Assembly: GCF_047314965.1 (NCBI RefSeq)
Contig: NZ_JBLBVK010000037.1
Location: forward strand, 1-52,807
Length of the DNA stretch: 52,807 nucleotides
Source: JAVJUV01 sp047314965
GTDB lineage: Bacteria; Pseudomonadota; Alphaproteobacteria; Rhodobacterales; Rhodobacteraceae
Reading direction: 5' to 3'
Of this stretch, positions 1 to 8,277 are shown piece after piece; position 1 is the first letter of the stretch; every line of letters begins with the position of its first letter. The notes beneath the pieces were generated by a model. That model did not search any database. It was not told where the DNA came from and was given only the letters and a program-made list of their open reading frames with translations. The translations under genes and the position numbers were made by a program.

Positions 1-1
1 G

Positions 2-292
2 GAGGACCCGGAAACGGCCGTGTCCGTCATCGCCCCGCTGGAGTGGTTGGGCATCACCGCCTTCGGAGACAGCGCCGTCATGCTGCGTGCGCGCATCAAG
101 ACCGTGCCCGGCAAGCAATGGGCCATCGGGCGTGCCTACAATGGGTACCTCAAGACGGTCTTCGACGAACGCAAAATCGAGATCCCGTTCCCACAGCAAA
201 CTATCTGGCTCGGTGAAGCCAAGGATGGCAGCACCCAGAAGTTCATGATTGAAGATGTGTCCAAAGGGGCCAATATAGGGGCCGAAAGCTAA
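2..292 (+). CDS. MscS-family mechanosensitive channel, C-terminal part (cut by window start)
   Basis: The open frame enters from the left edge and ends at TAA 290-292, giving about 96 residues. It reads as the cytoplasmic C-terminal alpha/beta domain of a small-conductance mechanosensitive channel: the string LEWLGITAFGDSAVMLRARI is followed by a GKQWAIGR segment and the near-terminal IEIPFPQQT motif, which is typical of the last beta-strand and carboxyl end of MscS proteins. In the family this domain sits below an inner-membrane pore that opens under hypo-osmotic shock. The membrane part lies outside the window, so pore length and subfamily cannot be judged. The internal ATG at 65-85 is not a credible start because the conserved region is already under way. 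Confidence 0.88.
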   Translation, partial: EDPETAVSVIAPLEWLGITAFGDSAVMLRARIKTVPGKQWAIGRAYNGYLKTVFDERKIEIPFPQQTIWLGEAKDGSTQKFMIEDVSKGANIGAES

Positions 293-439
293 GACCTGGG
301 AAATGTATTGCTATACAGCTTGTCCGAATGGCGGCCTTTCTCGCAGCAGAATAGCAACTGTTGTCGCGGCGTTGCCGCGATATATTCTCGGCGTGCGCAC
401 TTAGCGAAAATCCAACAGGTCCGGTTCGGGCTCGGAAGA

Positions 440-466
440 GACATCTGATCATTTCTGTCGGATGTC
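440..466. repeat. 27-nt imperfect palindrome, copy 1
   Basis: Left arm GACATCTGA and right arm TCGGATGTC flank a 9-nt centre. The outer six bases of each arm are perfectly complementary. The same 27-nt design recurs at 1814, 5721 and 41052, always outside genes. This copy lies between the mscS tail and the SnoaL gene. A REP-like hairpin or a protein-binding site are both possible. Confidence 0.6.
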
Positions 467-542
467 CGCTTGGCGCTGCTGGGCCGCACTAGGACGTGCC
501 CTCCTCCAAACGATATAGGCCATGAACATCTTGAAAGCGGAG

Positions 543-962
543 TTATGGCACTAGCCCTAGCTGACGAGCGATCGTCGCTGCATCGTAGTAGTCTCTACCT
601 TCGACCACTTTTCCATCCTTGACCCGCATCACACTGCAATAACGTGTCTCTTGCCGCCTACCACTCGGCTCAAACGTCCCGAGCGAGGATTCAAGCGGTC
701 CGGTATGGGTGCCGCGATTGACAAACTCGACCACTGCGCGGTCCCCATCTACGACTACATTTGTGACCTTTACCTCGCCATCGGGAAACGCTCGTCGCCA
801 GCGCTCGTAATCCATTCTGTATCCCTCAGGTCCGATCTGGCTCTCGCCTCTGGCAACGTCCTCGAACTGGCAGTCATCCGCAATTACAGCAACGCCGCGT
901 TCGGGATCGCGCAAGTCCCAGGATTCGTGGAATTGTCGGACGATTTTTTCAGTGGGATGCAT
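543..962 (-). CDS. SnoaL-like / ester-cyclase family protein (NTF2 fold)
   Basis: A 139-aa protein that starts at ATG 962-960. The N-terminal helix (EKIVRQFHESWDLRDPERGV), the acidic DCQFEDVARGE segment, the central FPDGEVKVTNVVVDGDRAVVEF strand pair and the GKVVEGRDYYD ending match the SnoaL-like polyketide cyclase/ester cyclase group of the NTF2-like superfamily. Members are small cone-shaped cytoplasmic dimers, some of them enzymes and many uncharacterised. No signal peptide or membrane segment is present. The gene stands alone, with no same-strand partner within 1 kb downstream, so the context does not suggest a substrate. The fold is fairly secure and the function is unknown. Confidence 0.72.
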   Translation of the reverse strand: MHPTEKIVRQFHESWDLRDPERGVAVIADDCQFEDVARGESQIGPEGYRMDYERWRRAFPDGEVKVTNVVVDGDRAVVEFVNRGTHTGPLESSLGTFEPSGRRQETRYCSVMRVKDGKVVEGRDYYDAATIARQLGLVP

Positions 963-1161
963 TGCCAGTACCCTTTTGAATCTGTGTTGTCTGTGAGCAA
1001 CTATCAGTTTTCGTCAGTCCAATGGAAAGTCTCAATCGGGCTCGGAGCAGCACAGAGCGAAACTCGCCCAAAGTCTGCAAGGCGGGACTAAACTGCCGTT
1101 GCTTCGGCATTCAGAAAGACATAGCCCTGCCTCTGGAAGCAAATAAAGCGATGAGCCGCCC

Positions 1162-1791
1162 ATGTACGTTCCTCCGCACTTTGAAGAGGTGAGTGAAGAT
1201 GCAATATCCGCGATCCTTGATGATGCGCCACTTGCATGTATCGTTGCTCAAACCAGTCGTGGCCTCATTGCCAACCACTTGCCGCTTCTGAGGTCGTCGC
1301 AAGGCCACCTGATAGGCCACATCGCCCTGGCAAACGAAATGCATAATTTGGTTCCCTAAGGGCAAGAGGTACTTGCGATCTTTCGGCGCGATGACGCCTA
1401 TGTTTCCCCAAATTTCTACCCGACCAAGAAGGAACATCATCGTCATGTGCCGACTTGGAATTATGAGGTTGTTCACGTCTATGGCGAGATCACTTTTCAG
1501 CATGACAGCCATTCGAAACGTGCGGCTGTTGGACTATTGACCCGCCATCACGAACGGCGACTGAATGGCCGCAACGCATGGCGAATGGCGGACGCACCTA
1601 CTGACTACATGGAAAAGATGCTGGACGGTATTGTCGCGTTCCGGTTGACGACAGCCAAAGTCGTTGCAAAGGCAAAGTTGAGCCAGAACAGAGAGCTTCG
1701 CGATTACCTTGGCGCTGTCGATGGCCTCAAAGCTTCCGGCCATGCTGATATGGCAGAAAGGATGAAATCCCGCCTAAACGGTAATCGTTGA
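1162..1791 (+). pseudogene. paiB: paiB-like FMN-binding regulator interrupted by one in-frame stop
   Basis: Two open stretches in the same frame, 1162-1356 and 1360-1791, are separated only by TAA at 1357-1359. Read through, they give 209 codons, the usual PaiB length. The first part carries the MYVPPHFEEV start and an IANHLPLL strand. The second carries DAYVSPNFYPTKKE, the family hallmark VPTWNYEVVHVYGEI and the C-terminal RELRDYLGAVDGL region. PaiB proteins bind FMN in a split barrel and are described as negative regulators of degradative-enzyme and sporulation genes. The stop falls just after the segment NEMHNLVP, inside the conserved core, so neither half should be functional. No frameshift is needed, which suggests recent inactivation or a sequencing error. 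Confidence 0.8.
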
Positions 1792-1813
1792 ACGTCCACC
1801 TCGGGCTGCAGGA

Positions 1814-1840
1814 GACATCCGAGGCTTTTCGTCAGATGAC
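1814..1840. repeat. 27-nt imperfect palindrome, copy 2
   Basis: Arms GACATCCGA and TCAGATGAC around GGCTTTTCG. It lies between the broken paiB and the convergent ankyrin-cytochrome gene. Its first eleven bases and its right arm are also close to copy 4 at 41052. Confidence 0.6.
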
Positions 1841-1986
1841 TGCTCTGCGCCTAAAACCGGTCATCGACGGTCGTCGCGGCGCGGTTTTCTGCCGAAAAGT
1901 CTGCTTTCGGTGGTAGCGGACGTCCGTCACATCGAGCTGGATGTCCGAGAAGCGGAGAGACCGAACATAAAGTGCCTCGCCAAACC

Positions 1987-2814
1987 TCAGTCGGCGAGAG
2001 TGGCCAGAAACGCAATGACAGCTGCGCGATCGGCGTCACTCTCCAAACCCATCATGATCTTCGACGTGCCAGGCAGGAATTGATAGGGGCTGTAGAGGTA
2101 ATGGTTGAGGGTCTCGGCGTCCCAGATCAATTCAGCCTCACGCAGATAGCTCGAATATTCGAAAGTCGGATCGGATGCAGCAGCTTTTCCGAATATGCCC
2201 CACAGATTCGGACCGTTGTCTCCTGCCTGCCGGACGCTTGACGGCTTGCCATGACAGATTTCGCAACCAGTGGCGATGACTTGGCCGCGCTCAACGTCCG
2301 CTTCCGAAAGACTTGAGGCGATCGAAGGGGCCAATACCTGTACAGGCGCGCCAGCTGCTATGAGACGCTCGGCAACTTGCTCGTGACCACCACGCAGAGC
2401 CTGATGCAAAGGCGTTGCAATATATCGATCATAGCTCTTTGGATCTGCGCCAGCGTCTAACAACGCCTCGACGACATCGAGATAGCCAAAGCGAGAAGCG
2501 TGATGCAGTGCGGTGCCTGTTTGGTAGAGGCCGTCGGGCACGGTAAAGAATATTGTTGGATCAGCGCCACGGGCCAAAAGCTCTTCGACAACTTCGATCT
2601 TTCCGAATTTCGCGGCGACAAACAGAGGCGTTACGCCTGGATCGCTGGTCATGTTGGTGCTGCGGATTTCCAAGGGCACGCCTTTGTCCAGTTCAGCCAA
2701 AACTCCTTCTAGGTTTCCGCGTTTAGCATGGACGTGGATGATTTCGGCCGACGTTGGCTGCACAAGGAAAGCCAGCGTCGCAAACATAAAGGCGAAAGCG
2801 GTTTGTTGAACCAT
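1987..2814 (-). CDS. Exported ankyrin-repeat / monohaem cytochrome c fusion protein
   Basis: I start this 275-aa protein at ATG 2814-2812, because AGAGG lies 8 nt upstream and the frame then opens with a signal peptide (hydrophobic residues 6-20, probable cleavage after TSA at 23). Residues about 25-160 hold three to four ankyrin repeats (VTPLFVAAKFGKIEVVEELL, TALHHASRFGYLDVVEALLD, TPLHQALRGGHEQVAERLI). A class I cytochrome c domain follows, with the haem site CEICH at 184-188, the GPNLWGIFGK segment at 201-210 and a methionine pair at 254-255 that could supply the axial ligand. The protein should act in the periplasm. Ankyrin repeats mediate protein contacts, so it may deliver electrons to, or sense the state of, a bound partner; that is inference. 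An upstream in-frame start would add ten residues before the signal peptide. Confidence 0.85.
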   Translation of the reverse strand: MVQQTAFAFMFATLAFLVQPTSAEIIHVHAKRGNLEGVLAELDKGVPLEIRSTNMTSDPGVTPLFVAAKFGKIEVVEELLARGADPTIFFTVPDGLYQTGTALHHASRFGYLDVVEALLDAGADPKSYDRYIATPLHQALRGGHEQVAERLIAAGAPVQVLAPSIASSLSEADVERGQVIATGCEICHGKPSSVRQAGDNGPNLWGIFGKAAASDPTFEYSSYLREAELIWDAETLNHYLYSPYQFLPGTSKIMMGLESDADRAAVIAFLATLAD

Positions 2815-3450
2815 CCTAGAGACCTCTCGAAAATGGTAACGCATTCAAGCAGATCAACGCAAATTCTTATGCTCAAGAAAATCTCAGAAACGAACCAAAC
2901 GTCCGTTTCGGGCTCTGATCGGCCGTTCGCTGCGTTGTGTTTAAATGACTGCTCTCACTGCACTAGCAGCCCTTCCGCCAAGCGATTAAGAGCTCAGCAC
3001 CAATGTGATTTCCGCCGTACACGCACTTCCCTGTTCGCCCGCTTCCCTTCCCTGTTCTTCCGATTTCTTTCCCTGATAAGGCGAATTAATTCCCTGTTAA
3101 ATTGATAACAGGGAAACGCCTGTAACTCTTTGTAATCGCTCCTCTAATAGGCGCCAATGTTCCCCAAATCCGTCGAGTCCGGCCCAAATTCGCAAAATTT
3201 CCCTGTATTTTCCCTGTTAACAGGGAATTTCTGGCCGAGACTGGATGGCTCAGGACTACGTGCACAGCCAGGCAGGCATCCGCTCCGAGACATTTCTGGG
3301 TACCACACAACTTCTCCCGACATTCCGGGGGCTTAGGGGCGCGGCAGTGTTTTCTGTGCGTCTCCGGGAGCCGATTTCCGGCGGCAGAATGGCCCCAGTC
3401 TCTGTTCCGCTTTGTTCCGGTAGCAGGTTTGAATGTCGCGCTGGTCTGGG
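2815..3450. other. Intergenic stretch next to the recombinase
   Basis: I see no credible gene in these 636 bases. The right half (3027-3227) carries the TTCCCTGT repeat cluster listed separately. Around 2912-2935 is a short segment (GGGCTCTGATCGG then CCGTTCGCTGCG) resembling a decayed repeat fragment near 43.6 kb. Confidence 0.6.
3027..3227. repeat. Cluster of TTCCCTGT repeats with two inverted pairs
   Basis: TTCCCTGT occurs at 3027-3034, 3048-3055, 3090-3097, 3199-3206 and 3210-3217, with a variant TTCCCTGA at 3069-3076. Two copies form inverted repeats: TTCCCTGTTA (3090-3099) with TAACAGGGAA (3106-3115), and a perfect 18-bp palindrome at 3210-3227 centred on GTTAAC. The cluster lies 225 bases past the 3' end of the serine recombinase gene, so binding sites or an attachment region for that element are a reasonable inference. 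Confidence 0.65.
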
Positions 3451-5103
3451 TCAGCGCAGCGAGTCGAAGACCTGGCGCTGGGCATCCCAGTTGGACGGGA
3501 TGCCTTGCTTGATCAGCAGGTCCGAGGTGAGGGCCGCGGGCTGCCGACCGTCGAGGATCTCAGCAGTGAGGTCGGGTGCGAGGAACGCGAGGTCGACGAG
3601 TTGCATGACGCGCCGCTTCGACGTCCCGGCCCGATCGGCGACCTCGCCGAAGCTGGCACCTGCGCGGAGTTGTGTAAACCAGGCGTGTGCCAATGCGACA
3701 TTCCGGATCAGCTTGTCGTCGTGTCGGGAGGAGGGATTGTCGATGATGAGCTTCGTTTCCACCCCGCGCCGTCGCTGGCGGAACGGTATTTGAAGAATGA
3801 GGGCTTCGGGATCGATGTGAGCGCGATCGACGCCAGCCCAATCACTGATCGCGTCGGCATCCACAGAGAGCGTTACCTGACCCTGTGCGAGCTCAATCCG
3901 CTGAACCAGATCGAGCAGGGCCCGTTGGTCCGAAGCGATTACTCCATCCTCGCGCGGGGCATGCGTCATTGCTACGCTGTCTTGCTCACGTCTCAGTTCT
4001 GCCCTCCACCTGGGGTCGCTGAGGCGGTCCCTGACCTTTTCGGCGACGAGCTCTTCGAGCTGAGCGGCGGGCAAGCTCCAACCGTTTGACGGTTTTTCTC
4101 CAGACGTCCGGATCGGCCGCTTCGAGACGTAGTATCTGAGCCTCTTGCCCGAAGACGTCTTCGTATGGCTGGGCGTAAGCCGGTCCCCGGTCTCATCGAA
4201 GGTCTTTCCGGCCAGTGGCGAGGTCACTGCATGACGCCGATCAATCCCACCCCGTCCACTGCGCCTCCGTGCTGCTTTGTCCTTGAGCTGGCGTTGAACA
4301 GCGTCCCATGTTTCGGGATCGATGATCGGCGGATGCTGTCCGTCGTAGACCCGCGTCCGGTGTCTGATCCGTCCGGCATAGACCGGGTTGGTCAGGATGT
4401 GATGGATATGGCCCCGGTCGAAGAGGCCGCCGCCGCTGCGCCGACCATTTGGTGCGACCCGTTGTCGTGTCCTGAGCCGAAGCCGTTCCGCTTCGTCTCG
4501 GACGGCCCTGACGGTACCAAGGTCCTGGTAGCGAGCGTACAGTGTTCGGATTGTCTCGGCTTCATCCTCGCGTACTTTCAGGGTTCGACCATCAGGCTCG
4601 TAGCCCATGGGCACATTGCCGCCCATCCAGAGCCCCTTCTTCTTCGAGGCGGCAATCTTGTCCCTGATCCGTTCGGCGGTGACCTCACGTTCGAACTGGG
4701 CGAAGCTCAGGAGCATGTTGAGCGTCAAACGCCCCATGCTGGTGGCGGTATTGAAGGACTGGGTGACCGAGACAAAAGACGCACCGGCGGTGTCGAGCCG
4801 GTCGACGATCCTGGCGAAGTCCGCGAGAGACCGGGTGAGCCTGTCGATCTTATAGACAACGATCCGGTCGACCCGACCTTCGTCGACCTCGGTCAGCAAC
4901 CTCTGCAGGGCAGGGCGGTCGAGAGTGCCGCCCGAGAGCCCACCATCATCGTAGGGCTCGTCAAGAAGCACCCAACCCTCTGCCTTCTGGCTGAGGACAT
5001 AGGCTGCGCAAGCCTCGCGCTGCGCATGGAGCGAGTTGAACTCCTGCTCCAGACCGTCCTCGGAACTCTTTCGCGTGTAGATGGCGCAGCGGATCTTTTG
5101 CAT
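3451..5103 (-). CDS. Large serine recombinase
   Basis: A 550-aa site-specific recombinase that starts at ATG 5103. Residues 1-150 are the resolvase catalytic domain. IYTRKSSEDG places the nucleophilic serine at about position 13, DGGLSGGTLDRPALQRLL and VDRIVVYKIDRLTRS carry the conserved arginines, and the long helix runs through LLSFAQFEREVTAERIRDKI. The recombinase domain with a Pro-rich NPVYAGRIRHR segment follows. The FDETGDRLTPSHTKTSSGKR region lacks the cysteine pairs of a zinc ribbon. The C-terminal third contains an HTH-like GASFGEVADRAGTSKRRVMQLV. Such enzymes integrate or excise phages and islands through attP/attB. It overlaps the upstream DUF2924 gene by one base (TGATG), so the two are co-translated. 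The cargo of the element is not evident. Confidence 0.93.
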   Translation of the reverse strand: MQKIRCAIYTRKSSEDGLEQEFNSLHAQREACAAYVLSQKAEGWVLLDEPYDDGGLSGGTLDRPALQRLLTEVDEGRVDRIVVYKIDRLTRSLADFARIVDRLDTAGASFVSVTQSFNTATSMGRLTLNMLLSFAQFEREVTAERIRDKIAASKKKGLWMGGNVPMGYEPDGRTLKVREDEAETIRTLYARYQDLGTVRAVRDEAERLRLRTRQRVAPNGRRSGGGLFDRGHIHHILTNPVYAGRIRHRTRVYDGQHPPIIDPETWDAVQRQLKDKAARRRSGRGGIDRRHAVTSPLAGKTFDETGDRLTPSHTKTSSGKRLRYYVSKRPIRTSGEKPSNGWSLPAAQLEELVAEKVRDRLSDPRWRAELRREQDSVAMTHAPREDGVIASDQRALLDLVQRIELAQGQVTLSVDADAISDWAGVDRAHIDPEALILQIPFRQRRRGVETKLIIDNPSSRHDDKLIRNVALAHAWFTQLRAGASFGEVADRAGTSKRRVMQLVDLAFLAPDLTAEILDGRQPAALTSDLLIKQGIPSNWDAQRQVFDSLR

Positions 5104-5516
5104 CAGCTGGCCCTGCGCTCTGTCTTCAATCCGAAGAACCGCGGCCCCGACCAGTTCGTCCCGGTGATCCGCCGGGCGATGGCGGTGAGGGAGGCGAAGT
5201 CACGGCCATCAAAGCGGAAGCCGTCGGGCGTGACCTCGACATGGTAGACCCGGCCGTTCCACTCGCGGGCGAGCATACTGCCGGGCGAGAGCGTTGGCGA
5301 AGAGCTACTGACTCGCCCACCTCCGAGATCAATACTCCGCAGGCGCCGCTTCAATGGGGCTGGAAAGCCGCCTGCACCCTCGCATTGCTGATGCCAGGCC
5401 AGGGCCTTCGCCATCAACCTGCGGGACAGGTATTTGTCCGGCGCGGTTCCAAAAGCCGCCCTCCAGGCCTCGCGTAGACTCTGCAGGTCTTGTTGATCCG
5501 TTTTGGTGTCCGTCAT
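5103..5516 (-). CDS. DUF2924 family protein, partner of the serine recombinase
   Basis: A 137-aa protein from ATG 5516. An N-terminal helical part contains LREAWRAAFGTAPDKYLSRR and LMAKALAWHQQ. A C-terminal part contains SPGSMLAREWNGRVYHVEV, then DGFRFDGRDFASLTAIARRI and TGTNWSGPRFFGLK, the usual DUF2924 signature. The family is very often encoded immediately upstream of large serine recombinases in alphaproteobacteria, exactly as here with a one-base overlap. A role as a directionality or DNA-binding accessory factor is plausible but not established. There is no signal peptide or membrane segment. The basic, compact C-terminal half would suit nucleic-acid binding. Confidence 0.88.
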   Translation of the reverse strand: MTDTKTDQQDLQSLREAWRAAFGTAPDKYLSRRLMAKALAWHQQCEGAGGFPAPLKRRLRSIDLGGGRVSSSSPTLSPGSMLAREWNGRVYHVEVTPDGFRFDGRDFASLTAIARRITGTNWSGPRFFGLKTERRAS

Positions 5517-6093
5517 GTCGGCACTCTCCCTTCTCCTATGCCGAAGGCGGCGACGCGACGCGCGCGGCCGCTACTGGCGCAACCCCGGACAGGCCGGGGC
5601 GTGAGAACGGGGCAGGTCAGGGACGCTCGGACGGGGCCGGAAGTCCAGTCGGATCGGTGACGAAATGCGTCCGCCCGGGAAGGCCCGTGGGGTCGGATGT
5701 CTGCTTAGCGCGGAGTAAAGGACATCTGAGTAAATCGGTCAGATGACGGCTCAGAGCCCAAAGCGTAAGCGCTCCGGTGCGAAGTTTCGCAGATGCGATA
5801 ATTCAATCGATCAAGACGACGGATGGCCGAACTGGGGCTCAAGGATATTCAGAGCCCTTCTGAGAATGCTGCGCATCTCTCAATGATTATCGTCAAAGAC
5901 GGGAAGTTGCCGGTCAAGACAGCGCGCAAATTTGAATAGAGATGTTCTGCGACCGCCCTCGCAAACTTCGCTAGCCATGACGATGCAACGCGGATCAAGG
6001 GCCGCCCGTCCGCACTTCCCTGCAAAGAAGCTCCCAAAGTAACGGATACGATCGGAACGCACGCCACCACAAGTCATGGCAATTGCATAGCAC
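5517..6093. other. Intergenic stretch upstream of the DUF2924/recombinase pair
   Basis: No recognised gene in these 577 bases. They hold the 27-nt palindrome at 5721 and, just before it at 5692-5702, a lone GTCGGATGTCT half resembling the right arm of copy 1. A 38-codon frame from ATG 5823 to TAG has no family features. The segment from about 5750 on is clearly lower in GC than the flanking genes. Confidence 0.5.
5721..5747. repeat. 27-nt imperfect palindrome, copy 3
   Basis: Arms GACATCTGA and TCAGATGAC around GTAAATCGG. The inner seven bases CATCTGA/TCAGATG pair perfectly. It lies about 200 bases upstream of the DUF2924/recombinase operon start. Confidence 0.6.
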
Positions 6094-7233
6094 TCAAACT
6101 ATTGCGGACACAGCTCGTAGATCCTTTGAGATCCGGATTAGCCCCGACAAATATGGACGTCCTTTATTAAGCCCACTCACGGAGGCGCCGATCAGCCCCG
6201 TCGGAATGGTGCTGGCCGCCTCGAGCGCAGCGGCCGTCGGAACGCCAACCTCTTCGACCATGACCCGAATTGCCGTGGTCAGATCGAGGTCGGCGCCGGC
6301 CAGCGTTCCGTTCTCGAGCGTCAGTCTCCCGGCCTCGCGGAATATCCGGCGCCCGCCCAATTCGAAGGACGTGCGATCGGTCCCGGCAATGGCCATGGCA
6401 TCGCTGACAAGGAATATCCGGCCCGGACCGGTCTTGGCGGCCCAAGCGGTTCGCATCGCTTCGGGATGCACGTGGATGGTATCAGCTATCAGGCCCGCGT
6501 GGGCCGAGCCATGCGCAAGCGCCGCACCCACCAGCCCCGGCTCACGGTTGCCAAGCTGGCTCATCGCGTTGAACAGATGCGTGACGCAGCGCGCGCCCGC
6601 GGCGAAATAGCGGCTACAGGTGTCGAAATTGGCATCGGTGTGTCCCAGCGAGACCAGCACTCCGGCCCGTGCCAGTGCCGCGACCTGGTCTTCCGTGACG
6701 TTTTCGGGGGCGACCGTCACCTTGAGAACAGGCAGCCTCCGCGCCGCGTCCAGCAGCATGTCCAGATCGCTCCGCTCCATCGGGCGGATCAGCGCCGGAT
6801 CATGCGCGCCCTTGCGCGCAATCGACAGGTGCGGCCCTTCGAGGTGCAGCCCTGCGATCCCCTGCACTCCGCTGCGCACGGCGCCGATGGCGGCCTCGAT
6901 CGCGGCGCGCGATTTCTCGGCGGTGTCGGTTATCAGAGTGGGCAGCAGTGTCCTGACCCCAAGACGCCGATGCGCGCCGGCAATCCTGGCGAGCGTCTGC
7001 GGTGATGGATCGTCGTTGAACATGATGCCGTCGCCGCCGTTCACCTGAAGGTCGACGTAGCCGGGGCTCAGGATGTCCCCGGCCAGATCGACCACCTTGC
7101 CATCGCTGGCGACCTCGGCCTCCGGGCCAAGCGCCGCGAGACGCCCGTTCTCGAAGCGGGCGGCATGGCCGTCCCGAAGGCCGTGGCCATCGAAGATCCG
7201 TCCGTTGCGGAAAGTGATTGCAGCCTGTGTCAT
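6094..7233 (-). CDS. nagA: N-acetylglucosamine-6-phosphate deacetylase
   Basis: A 379-aa amidohydrolase that removes acetate from GlcNAc-6-phosphate to give glucosamine-6-phosphate in the cytoplasm. I start it at ATG 7233, which overlaps the SIS gene stop as ATGA; an open frame continues further upstream but is only a shadow of the SIS gene. Visible motifs are DLQVNGGDGIMFND at 61-74 (the form without a metal-binding HxH, as in E. coli NagA), HLEGPH at 130-135, GHTDAN at 197-202, HLFNAM at 219-224, DTIHVH at 251-256 and the catalytic aspartate in VSDAM at 276-280. It is last in the kinase-GntR-SIS-nagA operon. The final 30 codons turn AT-rich and the usual GxxADL segment near the end reads PYLSGL, which hints at a junction or decay there. 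Confidence 0.92.
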   Translation of the reverse strand: MTQAAITFRNGRIFDGHGLRDGHAARFENGRLAALGPEAEVASDGKVVDLAGDILSPGYVDLQVNGGDGIMFNDDPSPQTLARIAGAHRRLGVRTLLPTLITDTAEKSRAAIEAAIGAVRSGVQGIAGLHLEGPHLSIARKGAHDPALIRPMERSDLDMLLDAARRLPVLKVTVAPENVTEDQVAALARAGVLVSLGHTDANFDTCSRYFAAGARCVTHLFNAMSQLGNREPGLVGAALAHGSAHAGLIADTIHVHPEAMRTAWAAKTGPGRIFLVSDAMAIAGTDRTSFELGGRRIFREAGRLTLENGTLAGADLDLTTAIRVMVEEVGVPTAAALEAASTIPTGLIGASVSGLNKGRPYLSGLIRISKDLRAVSAIV

Positions 7234-8258
7234 AACGTTTCGGTCACCTTGTTGAGGTGGCGCGGGACGTCCGGGTTGATGCCGCGGCGCACGGCAACCG
7301 ATTCGACCATCGCGTAGAAGGACGTGATGGCGGCGACCGGATCGGTCAGCCAGTGTCCGGTCCGGATCTGCGGCAGCCCGATCGCCTCGGTCGCGCCATT
7401 CGCCAGCGTGAAAACCCGCGCGCCCTTCCGGGCCAGCGCGTCCGACGTCTGCGCCACGCTTTCCTCCGCGGCATCTCCCGCGGCAAAGGCAATAACCGGA
7501 AAGCTCTGCCCGACGATCGAGACGGGACCGTGAAGCACTTCGGCGGAGGAGTAGCTTTCTGCATGGATCATGCAGGTTTCCTTGAACTTTAGCGCAGCCT
7601 CGTTCGAGATCGCCCAGGACGGCCCGCGTCCAAGCGTGAAAAGCGACGTCCCATCGATGGCATCCGCAGCCGCGGACCAGTCGCAGCGCGTGGCAGCCAG
7701 CAGGTGTTCGGGCAAGGCGCGGATGGCCGCGATGAGCGCGTCGTCGCGCTTGATCTCGGCGATGAGCCAAAGCCCCGCGACCAGCGAGGTCACGAAGGTC
7801 TTCGTCGCGGCCACGCTCAGTTCGGGTCCGGCGTGGATCGGCAGCGTGGTGTCCGCGGCAATCGCAAGCCGCGAGGTGTAGTTGTTGGTGATCGCCACCG
7901 TCAGCGCCCCCCCCGCGCGAAGGCTTTCGGTCATGCGCACGATGTCCGGGCTCTGCCCCGATTGGGAGATCGAGATGCATAGCGCGTCGGGCGCAATCAG
8001 GTCGACCCCGTAGATCGAGCTCACCGAGGGTCCGACGGACGCCATTGGGCGCCTGAGGATCAGCTCGCTGGCGTACTTGAGGAAGGTGCAAGCATGGTCC
8101 GACGATCCCCGGGCGACGGAAATCAGGAAACGCGGATCGAATTCGCGCGCCCTCGCAGCGGCCACGGCGATCGCCGGCTCGCCCTGCGACAGAAGCCGTT
8201 CGACAGCGGCCGGGATCTCGAGGACCTCCTCGCGCATCTGTGTGGTCTTGGTGGGCAT
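7230..8258 (-). CDS. Double-SIS sugar-phosphate isomerase/deaminase (GlmS C-terminal/AgaS type)
   Basis: A 342-aa protein with two sugar isomerase domains and no glutaminase domain. I chose ATG 8258 because AAAGG lies about 9 nt upstream and the start falls 20 bases after the GntR gene stop; a second ATG at 8237 is possible. The first SIS domain shows VARGSSDHA and SISQSGQSPDI, then ITNNYTSRLA and GPELSVAATKTF. The second shows GRGPSWAISNEAALKFKETC and the AESYSSAEVLHGP segment. Proteins of this build replace NagB and convert glucosamine-6-phosphate to fructose-6-phosphate plus ammonia, the step right after NagA, whose gene it overlaps by four bases. GlmS-like synthesis is unlikely because the glutamine-hydrolysing domain is absent. 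Confidence 0.87.
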   Translation of the reverse strand: MPTKTTQMREEVLEIPAAVERLLSQGEPAIAVAAARAREFDPRFLISVARGSSDHACTFLKYASELILRRPMASVGPSVSSIYGVDLIAPDALCISISQSGQSPDIVRMTESLRAGGALTVAITNNYTSRLAIAADTTLPIHAGPELSVAATKTFVTSLVAGLWLIAEIKRDDALIAAIRALPEHLLAATRCDWSAAADAIDGTSLFTLGRGPSWAISNEAALKFKETCMIHAESYSSAEVLHGPVSIVGQSFPVIAFAAGDAAEESVAQTSDALARKGARVFTLANGATEAIGLPQIRTGHWLTDPVAAITSFYAMVESVAVRRGINPDVPRHLNKVTETL

Positions 8259-8277
8259 CTCGGATAGCCTTTCTGTG

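Noticed and set aside
651..1091. Plus-strand frame of 146 codons
   Set aside because: Antisense to the SnoaL-like gene for most of its length; the protein has no family features.
4165..5247. Plus-strand open frame of 360 codons
   Set aside because: Antisense to the serine recombinase, whose motifs are clear; no domain is visible in the opposite frame.
1814..5747. 27-nt palindromes 2 and 3 as attL/attR of the recombinase element
   Set aside because: They flank the recombinase but also the ankyrin-cytochrome gene, and two further copies lie far from any recombinase, so a dispersed repeat explains them better.
7234..8091. N-terminal extension of nagA to 665 codons
   Set aside because: The added residues are a shadow frame of the SIS gene; the ATGA overlap at 7230-7233 gives the true start.
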